Positions 1-5,344 of a stretch of 5,464 nt of DNA are shown piece after piece (the first letter of the stretch is position 1; every line of letters begins with the position of its first letter). Position numbers and translations under genes: made by a program. The stretch spans positions 1 through 5,464 of the forward strand of contig JAUVYU010000068.1 of the NCBI GenBank assembly GCA_030602935.1, written 5' to 3'. The stretch is from Candidatus Bathyarchaeota archaeon. Its GTDB lineage: Archaea; Thermoproteota; Bathyarchaeia; TCS64. A model generated the notes under the pieces. It searched no databases. It was not told where the DNA came from and saw nothing but the letters and a program-made list of their open reading frames with translations.

Positions 1-857
1 GTCTCCAGGGATCTCCCCCTGTCGTGGATTGTGAGCTTCTCATCGAAGACCTGGCTCCCAATCTTGTCCATGAGGCAGCTATACCCGTCCTGGTAAGCCC
101 TGGCCGAGAAGCCGAGGCGCCCCATGAAGCCCGTGAATGTGCCGACAGAGGTCGGTGTGAAAATAGCCTCATAGTCCCCTATTGGGATGAGCTCGGGCTT
201 GATTGCGTTCACGGCGTCCTCCGCGGCCGCCCTTGCCATACCCTCAAAGTCGAAGGTGCCGACGTCATGGGACCTCATTGAGCGATACCCTGATCCCTGC
301 AAAGCGTCGTCGCCTGCCTTCGTGACCACGTCGACAGAGCCCCGTGTGTAGGCGGTCTCAGCCTCTAAACCCAGTGAGTTGGCGATGGCAAGGCTCACGC
401 TCTCCGTAGTGTAGGCTCCAGTGGACCAGGTCACCCTCTTATCGTAGTCCAGGGCGGTCTCGATGAGGGTCTGAACACCCTTCACCCTCTCCTCCGGCGT
501 CACAGAGGCCGTTCTCTTGTTGTAGATCTCCGGTAGCGGTGCAATCTTCTTAGGCTCCGCGTATGAATGGAAGTCAGGATCAGGCGATGAGATCCTCGCT
601 ATCTTGAGAGCCCTCTCGACGCTGTCAGCTACCGCTTTCTCCTTGAGGGAGTTCACCACCGAGGACCCTTTCTTGTTCTTGTCGACGACCACCTCGAAGT
701 TGAGGACATACTTTTTCTGGGCGATGTTCTGGTGGATGGCGTTAAGTGTAAACCTCGTGAGCGCGCTGTTTGATGAGACCACGGTAGCCTTGGCTTGGGA
801 GGCACCCAGCCTCACTGCCTTGTCTACTGCTCCCTTGGCTATCTCTACAAGTGCCAT
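1..857 (-). CDS. tldE: TldE/PmbA family subunit of TldD-TldE peptidase (3' end outside window)
   Basis: This is the partner subunit of the TldD/TldE heterodimeric metallopeptidase. In Escherichia coli the pair processes microcin B17 and degrades unfolded peptides; the archaeal substrate is unknown. I translated 285 codons from ATG 857; the frame is open to the window edge, so the C-terminal part is missing (family proteins are about 430-450 aa). Visible signs are an N-terminal alpha/beta region beginning MALVEIAKGAVDKAV, and a family-like stretch near residues 258-277 (YQDGYSCLMDKIGSQVFDEK), which resembles the 'LxDxxGxxVF...LTI' segment of PmbA. No HExxxH motif appears, as expected for TldE, in contrast to the upstream TldD. 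A GGGGAGG Shine-Dalgarno sits 8 nt before the ATG, inside the tldD 3' end, and only 2 nt separate the genes, so co-translation is likely. The family call is firm; the function is inferred from the family. Confidence 0.88.
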   Translation of the reverse strand, partial: MALVEIAKGAVDKAVRLGASQAKATVVSSNSALTRFTLNAIHQNIAQKKYVLNFEVVVDKNKKGSSVVNSLKEKAVADSVERALKIARISSPDPDFHSYAEPKKIAPLPEIYNKRTASVTPEERVKGVQTLIETALDYDKRVTWSTGAYTTESVSLAIANSLGLEAETAYTRGSVDVVTKAGDDALQGSGYRSMRSHDVGTFDFEGMARAAAEDAVNAIKPELIPIGDYEAIFTPTSVGTFTGFMGRLGFSARAYQDGYSCLMDKIGSQVFDEKLTIHDRGRSLE

Positions 858-859
858 TT

Positions 860-2308
860 CTATATCCTCCCCGTGATGCCCATGCGGACATCCTTTATTC
901 TAGTCGTCGCGGCGCCGTGTCCGACGTAGATTCCCTGCCCCGGTCTGCCCTTCCCGCAGCCCGTGGTCCCGTACAGCGTCCAATCGTCCTTGGCAGTGGC
1001 GTCCATATTCCTCCAGAACTCGTAGCTGAGGCCCGTGTAGGTGGGGTCCCTGATGACCTCCGTGAGCTCGCCGTCCTTGATCTTCCAGCCTATCTCGCAG
1101 CCGAACTGGAAGTTGAGGCGCCTCTGGTCGACGGACCACATCTTCGTCGTCCTCATCAGTATGCCCTCCCGAGTGTCCTCGATGATCTCATCCGCCTTCC
1201 ATGAGTCGCCAACCTCCAGGCAGATGTTGTTCATCCTGATGATGGGGAGGTCCACGGGCGTCGCGGCCCTCATCCCCGCGCTGCTACCCTCCAGCCCCAC
1301 CTGGGCCGCGGTCTCCCTCGAGGACTGATAGTCATTGAGTATCCCTCCCTTCACCAGGTAGACCTTATTCGCAGGCACGCCCTCATCGTCGTACCCATAG
1401 GTTCCCAGGGCGGTCTCGATGGTAGGGTCGGCGACGAAGTTGACCTCGTCAGAGCCGTACCTGAAGCTGCCGAGCTTGTCGGTCGTAAGGAAGCTCATCC
1501 CGGCGAAGTCGGCCTCTGTGTTGAGGACCCTGTCGAGCTCCGATGCGTGACCGATGGTCTCATGGATCTGGAGGTACATGTGGGGGTCGTCCAAGATCAG
1601 GTTGGATCTGTACTCCGTGGGGCAGGGCTCCGCCTTGAGCAGGGCCTCGGCCTCCTTCCCGGCCTTTCTGGCCATCTCCGGGATGTCGTGGGACTCTATG
1701 TACTCGTAGCCCATGGTCCTCGGGTTCATCTCGTAGGTGCGCCTCTGGACCATCCCGCCATCCATCACGTAGCCGGAGCCAGAGCCCCCGCAGAACACTA
1801 TCTTCTGCTTTATCCGTGAACCCTCTGATGTTGCCAGGTACTTGTCCTCGACCCTGGCGAGGATACTTCCGGACGTCGTCCTCACGTGAGGGCTGACCTC
1901 CCTGTAGGCCTCGTCAGCAGTAAGGAGGAGTTCCAGGACCTCATCGAGGGGAACCTTGAATGGGTCCTTCTTAACCTTCGAAGCGTAGCTGTCTTCGGCG
2001 ATCTTCGTTGGCATGAGCTTAATCTCGTCCTTGGATGTGGTTGAGCTTGCCTTGCCGAGCTTTACCGCAGTCTCCACGGCCTCCTTCACGCCTTCCTTTG
2101 AGACATCGAAGGAGCCAAAGAAACCCCAGCCGTTGTCCACGATGACACGGACGCCGTAGCCCGACTCGGATGTGTGGGAGATCGTGTCGGGTTTTCCGTC
2201 CTTGACCCTAACGAGCCTCCTCTCCCCGTCAACGAATCGAAGGTCGGCATATGAAGCGCCTAGTCTAGAAGCTATCTCCAAACCGAATTCAGCAAGTTCC
2301 TTCCTCAT
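860..2308 (-). CDS. tldD: TldD metalloprotease, catalytic subunit
   Basis: A complete 482-aa zinc metallopeptidase subunit that is expected to pair with the TldE product encoded directly downstream. The catalytic HExxxH motif is seen at residues 249-254 (HETIGH, DNA 1547-1564). The TldD-family C-terminal signature around residues 447-466 includes Cys451 in a GCGKGRPGQG context. In characterised TldD the third zinc ligand is a cysteine at this place, so the metal site looks intact. The N-terminal domain (about 1-200) contains the family-like SEGSRI stretch at 161-166. Length is that of normal TldD (about 450-480 aa). Known members act in the cytosol on extended or unfolded peptides threaded into the dimer; the substrate here is unknown. 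ATG 2308 is chosen because GAGGT lies 3 nt upstream, although that spacing is short. No signal peptide or membrane segment is apparent. Confidence 0.95.
   Translation of the reverse strand: MRKELAEFGLEIASRLGASYADLRFVDGERRLVRVKDGKPDTISHTSESGYGVRVIVDNGWGFFGSFDVSKEGVKEAVETAVKLGKASSTTSKDEIKLMPTKIAEDSYASKVKKDPFKVPLDEVLELLLTADEAYREVSPHVRTTSGSILARVEDKYLATSEGSRIKQKIVFCGGSGSGYVMDGGMVQRRTYEMNPRTMGYEYIESHDIPEMARKAGKEAEALLKAEPCPTEYRSNLILDDPHMYLQIHETIGHASELDRVLNTEADFAGMSFLTTDKLGSFRYGSDEVNFVADPTIETALGTYGYDDEGVPANKVYLVKGGILNDYQSSRETAAQVGLEGSSAGMRAATPVDLPIIRMNNICLEVGDSWKADEIIEDTREGILMRTTKMWSVDQRRLNFQFGCEIGWKIKDGELTEVIRDPTYTGLSYEFWRNMDATAKDDWTLYGTTGCGKGRPGQGIYVGHGAATTRIKDVRMGITGRI
866..872 (-). promoter_or_regulatory. 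Shine-Dalgarno of tldE inside the tldD 3' end
   Basis: On the minus strand GGGGAGG lies 8 nt before the tldE ATG and within the last codons of tldD (the G-R part of its C-terminus). It fixes the tldE start and implies that both proteins are made from one transcript, suiting a stoichiometric heterodimer. Confidence 0.75.
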
Positions 2309-2339
2309 TTTACCTCGCTGAAGTAGTAATCCTATTGAT

Positions 2340-2355
2340 GTAAAAAACTTTCAAG
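2340..2355 (-). promoter_or_regulatory. Candidate BRE/TATA promoter of tldD-tldE
   Basis: Read on the minus strand, CTTGAAAG (2355-2348, BRE-like) is directly followed by TTTTTTAC (2347-2340, TATA-like). Archaeal initiation about 25 nt further on would fall near 2318, giving a leader of about 10 nt that just includes the GAGGT at 2316-2312. The TATA element is imperfect, so this is a candidate only. The interval 2309-2531 otherwise holds no gene that I can recognise on either strand. Confidence 0.4.
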
Positions 2356-2437
2356 CGAACCCTCTGAGTAAATTGCATGGGGTTGCACGCTGACCCATCG
2401 GTTCTACGGGAACATTAATTACCATGATTAAGGTCAC

Positions 2438-2452
2438 CGAAACGTCTTTATT
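2438..2452 (+). promoter_or_regulatory. Candidate BRE/TATA promoter of the eutA-Nudix pair
   Basis: CGAAAC (2438-2443, BRE-like) is followed by TTTATT (2447-2452, TATA-like), close to the archaeal arrangement CGAAA-nn-TTTATA. Transcription would begin near 2474-2478, leaving about 55 nt before ATG 2532. If real, this promoter lies inside the 5' extension of the reading frame that begins at 2424, and so argues for the later start. Confidence 0.4.
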
Positions 2453-2531
2453 CAATCTGAAGCAGATTTACAGATTCAACTCAGAGGTTCAGCTACGTGT
2501 ACATCAGAGAACTCCCCGGGGATATCAGGCC

Positions 2532-3971
2532 ATGATCGAGGTCGAAAGAAAGGTCCTAATCTCAGTGGGAATCGACGTCGGCACCACCACGTCCCACCTC
2601 GTCTTCTCAGAGCTGGTGCTGGAGAAGGACGAGTTCTCCCGTTCCAAGAAGTTCCACATCGTCGAGAGGAACATCAAGCACAGGGGGAGGATCTTCTTCA
2701 CCCCCCTGAAGGAGGGGAACCGAGAGATCGACGTGGAGACGCTGATGCCCCTTCTGCTTGAGGAGTACGAGCGGGCGGGCTACAGGGTCTCTGAGATCGA
2801 TACTGGTGCTGTAATCGTCACGGGGGAGTCTGCAAGGAAGGAGAACGCCGAGCTCATCGTCGAGCGTTTGGCCCAGGAGAGCGGGAAGTTCGTAGCTGCG
2901 ACGGCTGGCCCCAACTTCGAGTCGGTTATCTCCGCCCATGACTCTGGGGCGGTGGAGTACTCAAAAGAGAATTCCTGTAGGCTTATTCACACTGATATTG
3001 GAGGCGGGACCTCCAACATAGCCGTGATTGATAACGGAGAGATCGTGAATACCGCATGTATGAACGTGGGCGGTCGGCAGCTGGCCTTCGGTGCAGGGGG
3101 CGAGGTCGTCAGGCTTGAACCAGCCGGGAAGAAGGTCATTGAGAAGCTGGGCTACGAGGTAAGCCTTGGCGATATACTTAGCCAGAGACAGAAAGAAGAT
3201 ATAGCCAATACTCTGGCGTCCACTCTCGTTGATATGCTCACAGGTTCGCCTCACTCCGACCTCTCCGAACGCCTCATGATGACCGAGAATCTTCCCGAGG
3301 AGGCTCTTGAGGGCGATGTCCTCTACAGCTTCTCGGGCGGCGTCACCAAGTATATCTACGGGAAGGAGAGGCGGGACTTCGAGGACTTGGGGAGGCTCCT
3401 CGGTGAGAGGATACGTGAGCTCTGCGAGGAGCGTGGGCTTGAGCTGGTGGAGACGTCGGAGAAGATCAGGGCGACGGTCATCGGGGCCTGTGAGTTCACG
3501 TTGCAGGTAAGCGGTTCCACCACGTATCGGTCACCAGAGCTGGGTCTTCCTCTTAGGAACCTCCCCGTCGTGGTGGTGAACATCCGGAAGGAAGCGCTTT
3601 CCGTGGATCACGTGGCGACCCAAGTCGTCGCCGCCCTCGGTCGATATGATATCTCCGAGGGGGAGGCGCCCATCGTCCTGGCGTTCCATGACCCGGTGGG
3701 TATCCAATATGACTGTTTGAAAGCCTTTGCCTTGGGATTGGTTGAGGCGCTGCCGAGGACTATAGCGGGGGGTCTTCCTATAATCATCATCTTCGATACG
3801 GACGTCGGTAACTCCGTTGGGAATGTCCTCTACAGGGAGACGGGTGTTGGGAACGTCCTTTCCATCGATGAGATCTTTCTGAGTGTGGGGGACTTTATTG
3901 ACGTCGGTGAGTCGATTATTGGGAACCCTGTCTTCCCCGTGGTCGTAAAGTCCCTCATCTTCGAATCGTAA
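2532..3971 (+). CDS. eutA: EutA-like reactivating ATPase for ethanolamine ammonia-lyase
   Basis: EutA is an ASKHA-fold (actin/Hsp70-like) ATPase that releases damaged cobalamin from EutBC ethanolamine ammonia-lyase so that fresh adenosylcobalamin can bind. Residue numbers are from ATG 2532 (479 aa; E. coli EutA is about 467). Phosphate-1 loop GIDVGTTT lies at 13-20, TGESARKENAE at 97-107, phosphate-2 loop DIGGGTSN at 155-162, adenosine-type FSGGV at 267-271, RATVIGA at 313-319, SGSTTYR at 327-333 and the C-terminal GDFIDVGESIIG at 453-464. These match E. coli EutA in order and spacing, as I remember that sequence, up to the final VKSL-F-S. The frame is open back to ATG 2424, but the extra 36 residues have no counterpart in E. 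coli EutA and contain a candidate promoter. The Shine-Dalgarno at the chosen start is weak (GGGGAT at 2518-2523). No eutB or eutC is in the window, so the client enzyme is unknown. The stop overlaps the next ATG by one base. Confidence 0.9.
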   Translation: MIEVERKVLISVGIDVGTTTSHLVFSELVLEKDEFSRSKKFHIVERNIKHRGRIFFTPLKEGNREIDVETLMPLLLEEYERAGYRVSEIDTGAVIVTGESARKENAELIVERLAQESGKFVAATAGPNFESVISAHDSGAVEYSKENSCRLIHTDIGGGTSNIAVIDNGEIVNTACMNVGGRQLAFGAGGEVVRLEPAGKKVIEKLGYEVSLGDILSQRQKEDIANTLASTLVDMLTGSPHSDLSERLMMTENLPEEALEGDVLYSFSGGVTKYIYGKERRDFEDLGRLLGERIRELCEERGLELVETSEKIRATVIGACEFTLQVSGSTTYRSPELGLPLRNLPVVVVNIRKEALSVDHVATQVVAALGRYDISEGEAPIVLAFHDPVGIQYDCLKAFALGLVEALPRTIAGGLPIIIIFDTDVGNSVGNVLYRETGVGNVLSIDEIFLSVGDFIDVGESIIGNPVFPVVVKSLIFES

Positions 3972-4585
3972 TGATGCTTGGAGCTGTTAGGGAAGATCAG
4001 TTTTTTTTACTGGTGAGCTGTTTTGATCTGGAGAGACCATTGCTACCAGAGGACTCTTTGGAGAGGATACGCACCAAGCTCAGATCCGATCATGGGGATG
4101 CGGCTAAGGCGGCGGTGGGTGTCGTCTTCAAGCGGGACAAGGGCGTGCTGGAGCTCCTCCTTGTGAAGAGGGCCGAGGTCACGGGTGATCCTTGGTCAGG
4201 GGACATGGCGTTCCCGGGGGGGAAGAAGTGTCCGGATGATAATGGCCTCATCGAGACGGTGATTAGGGAGGTCTACGAGGAGACCAACATCGATCTCCGC
4301 TCGGGGCACTTCCTGGGTGTCATGGACCTTATGGGCTCGACGGCGAAGCGGGGCATGACGGTCCTCCCGATGGTCTTCCTTATGGACGAGGAGCCTGAGA
4401 TAAGGACCAACGAGGAGCTGGCCTATTACCTCTGGACCCCCTTCCGCGACCTAGTCAACTCAAGGGGCAGGGCCCTCGTGAAGAACAGGTACGATACCGA
4501 CGTTTTCCACGTGGGAGACGACGTCGTATGGGGCTTAACGTACAGGATGCTTGAGAGGCTCATAAAACTCGCAATTGATGACTAG
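3971..4585 (+). CDS. Nudix hydrolase, CoA-diphosphatase (NudL)-like
   Basis: A 204-aa Nudix pyrophosphohydrolase, which cleaves nucleoside diphosphates linked to another group. Residues 74-84 (PWSGDMAFPGG) match the conserved lead-in of the NudL/YeaB CoA pyrophosphatase group. The catalytic helix is REVYEETNI at 99-107, with Glu100, Glu103 and Glu104 as metal-binding acids. Spacing from the second Gly of FPGG to Arg99 is 15, as in E. coli NudL but unlike the classical GX5EX7REUXEEXGU box, and the usual Gly is Asn106. A C-terminal VVWGLTYRMLERL (185-197) parallels the 'VWGMT' helix of NudL. CoA or a related dinucleotide cofactor is therefore the likeliest substrate, but ADP-ribose or a damaged nucleotide cannot be excluded. 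ATG 3971 overlaps the eutA stop (TAATG). No Shine-Dalgarno is visible, suggesting translation by reinitiation. A second ATG follows at once, and GTG 4013 is a possible later in-frame start. Confidence 0.85.
   Translation: MMLGAVREDQFFLLVSCFDLERPLLPEDSLERIRTKLRSDHGDAAKAAVGVVFKRDKGVLELLLVKRAEVTGDPWSGDMAFPGGKKCPDDNGLIETVIREVYEETNIDLRSGHFLGVMDLMGSTAKRGMTVLPMVFLMDEEPEIRTNEELAYYLWTPFRDLVNSRGRALVKNRYDTDVFHVGDDVVWGLTYRMLERLIKLAIDD
4001..4008 (+). other. T8 homopolymer just inside the Nudix gene
   Basis: Eight consecutive T residues lie 30 nt after the eutA stop and encode Phe11-Phe12 and part of Leu13 of the Nudix protein. Runs of T on the coding strand are the usual intrinsic termination signal of archaeal RNA polymerase and are also slippage-prone. 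It may lower expression of the Nudix gene relative to eutA; this is inference. Confidence 0.4.
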
Positions 4586-4721
4586 GCTTCTGCTGTGTGT
4601 AGTGTTTTCCGTCTCAGGCTTCAGATCGTCACTCAAGAGACCGACTACAATCCCCTTTCCCCACTGAATTTAAGCCGGACCTCTTTAGATCTTATAGGTA
4701 CGCAATCAGGAGCTCAGACAC
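4586..4721 (+). other. Intergenic spacer between Nudix and phosphoesterase genes
   Basis: No gene or RNA is recognised in these 136 nt. The first half contains GTGTTTTCC and pyrimidine-rich TCCCCTTTCCCC, which might assist termination but form no clear T tract. AATTTAAG at 4667-4674 is a weak TATA-like element. Initiation near 4695-4700 would give a leader of about 25 nt including the GGAG at 4709-4712. Promoter assignment here is tentative. Confidence 0.35.
4709..4712 (+). promoter_or_regulatory. Shine-Dalgarno of the 3'-phosphoesterase gene
   Basis: GGAG (in CAGGAGCT) lies 9 nt before ATG 4722. An in-frame TAG at 4695-4697, with no other start codon between, leaves ATG 4722 as the only likely start. 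Confidence 0.65.
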
Positions 4722-5126
4722 ATGGTTGTCACGGGGAGATTCGTGGTCCAAGAGCATCATGCCCGTCGACTGCACTGGGACTTCAGACTCGAGATGGACG
4801 GCGTGCTGAAGAGCTGGGCAGTCCCCAAGACGCCACCGACGAAACCGGGAGTAAGGAGGTTGGCTGTGGCCGTAGAGGACCACGAACTTGACTACATCGA
4901 CTTCGAGGGCACCATCCCCGAGGGCGAGTATGGTGCTGGGTCCGTTGAGATATGGGACAGAGGGACGTATGAGATCGAGAGTAAGAAGCCTGAAAAGCTG
5001 GTGTTCGAACTCCACGGTGAAAGGATGAGTGGAAGGTATACCCTGGTCCACTTCACAGACAAGGATGAGAACTGGCTGTTATTCAAGACGAAGAGCGAGA
5101 AAAAGGAAGAACAACATTCTGGCTGA
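4722..5126 (+). CDS. Stand-alone LigD-type DNA 3'-phosphoesterase
   Basis: A 134-aa protein consisting only of the phosphoesterase (PE) domain of bacterial DNA ligase D. This enzyme is manganese-dependent; it removes 3'-phosphates and 3'-terminal ribonucleotides to leave ends that ligases can seal. Motif FVVQEHHARRLHWDFRLE spans residues 7-24, followed by SWAVPK (31-36), RRLAVAVEDHELDY (45-58), EGTIPEGEYGAG (62-73) and a C-terminal WLLFK core strand. Putative active-site residues His12, His18, Asp20, Arg22, Arg46, His54 and Tyr58 have the same spacing as the Pseudomonas LigD residues I recall (His42, His48, Asp50, Arg52, Arg76, His84, Tyr88), so the site looks intact. No ligase or primase-polymerase domain is attached; free-standing PE proteins are known in archaea and bacteria. 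The charged lysine/glutamate-rich tail (about 120-134) is probably disordered. It probably acts in base-excision or strand-break repair, but the partner ligase is not in view. Confidence 0.93.
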   Translation: MVVTGRFVVQEHHARRLHWDFRLEMDGVLKSWAVPKTPPTKPGVRRLAVAVEDHELDYIDFEGTIPEGEYGAGSVEIWDRGTYEIESKKPEKLVFELHGERMSGRYTLVHFTDKDENWLLFKTKSEKKEEQHSG

Positions 5127-5196
5127 TGGTCTAAAATCCTCAGCTCGTTGCTGCAGTTGTACTGCTTTGCCCTCAAAATCTAATTAGCATTATGCA

Positions 5197-5238
5197 GAAG
5201 ATCTTCAGTGTTCTTTATCTAACTTTATGCACATTTTA
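5197..5238 (+). terminator. Possible T-rich terminator after the phosphoesterase gene
   Basis: A perfect 10-bp palindrome GAAGATCTTC (5197-5206) is followed by scattered T runs (TTCTTTAT, CTTTAT, CATTTTA). Archaeal termination depends mainly on T-rich stretches, so ending here is plausible, but no run exceeds four T. A smaller hairpin, GCAGT-TGT-ACTGC, lies at 5153-5165. No gene is recognised in 5127-5344. Confidence 0.3.
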
Positions 5239-5250
5239 CGGATGATCCTT

Positions 5251-5284
5251 CATTGGGGTATTTCGATGTGATTCCATTGAGGTA
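5251..5284 (+). repeat. Direct repeat pair upstream of the ArsR promoter
   Basis: CATTGGGGTA (5251-5260) and CATTGAGGTA (5275-5284) are identical at 9 of 10 positions and start 24 bp apart. The second copy overlaps the BRE. Two helical turns plus a few bases between copies would suit a dimeric activator or a second ArsR site, but a 10-bp repeat can also arise by chance. Confidence 0.45.
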
Positions 5285-5296
5285 ATGTTTATATAC
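5281..5296 (+). promoter_or_regulatory. BRE/TATA promoter of the ArsR-family gene
   Basis: GGTAAT (5281-5286) fits the archaeal BRE pattern RNWAAW, and TTTATATAC (5288-5296) is a near-ideal TATA box. Initiation about 25 nt downstream would fall near 5317-5320, within the palindrome cluster, giving a leader of about 25 nt that contains the GGTG ribosome binding site. This is the strongest promoter in the window. Confidence 0.75.
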
Positions 5297-5329
5297 ATAT
5301 GATGCATTCTTCATATGAAGTAAACTTCA
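5296..5329 (+). promoter_or_regulatory. Candidate operator: overlapping palindromes at the ArsR gene start
   Basis: Three inverted repeats share half-sites. CATATGA (5296-5302) pairs with TCATATG (5311-5317) across 8 bp. CTTCATATGAAG (5309-5320) is a perfect 12-bp palindrome. TGAAGT (5316-5321) pairs with ACTTCA (5324-5329) across 2 bp. The cluster lies between the TATA box and the ribosome binding site, covering the expected transcription start. A dimeric winged-helix repressor bound here would block RNA polymerase, so autorepression by the downstream ArsR protein is the natural reading. Confidence 0.6.
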
Positions 5330-5334
5330 GATAA

Positions 5335-5338
5335 GGTG
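5335..5338 (+). promoter_or_regulatory. Shine-Dalgarno GGTG of the ArsR-family gene
   Basis: GGTG, matching the archaeal GGAGGTGAT core, lies 6 nt before ATG 5345 and supports that start. Confidence 0.65.
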
Positions 5339-5344
5339 TTCAAC

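Noticed and set aside
24..1328. Several plus-strand open frames of 85-117 codons opposite tldE and tldD
   Set aside because: They lie antisense to well-supported TldE and TldD coding sequence, have low-complexity arginine/serine/leucine-rich translations and no recognisable domain.
2377..2398. Inverted repeat ATGGG...CCCAT in the divergent promoter region
   Set aside because: The arms are only 5 bp with a 12-nt spacer and are not centred on either candidate promoter; likely chance.
2370..2420. Possible tRNA-like or small RNA segment with GGTTCTA
   Set aside because: No matching acceptor, D or anticodon stems can be paired around it, and the T-loop consensus is not met.
2607..3790. Minus-strand open frames opposite eutA
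   Set aside because: EutA is conserved along its whole length here; the antisense translations show no domain and no start signals, so they are shadows.
4611..4641. GTCTC...GAGAC inverted repeat as terminator of the Nudix gene
   Set aside because: A 5-bp stem with a 21-nt loop and no T tract after it is too weak to call.
4595..4891. Plus-strand 98-codon frame bridging the spacer and the phosphoesterase gene
   Set aside because: Its second half overlaps the strongly conserved PE domain in another frame, and its first half shows no domain or good ribosome binding site.
4692..5176. Minus-strand frames of 94-119 codons opposite the phosphoesterase gene
   Set aside because: The plus-strand product matches the LigD PE family throughout, so these are antisense shadows.
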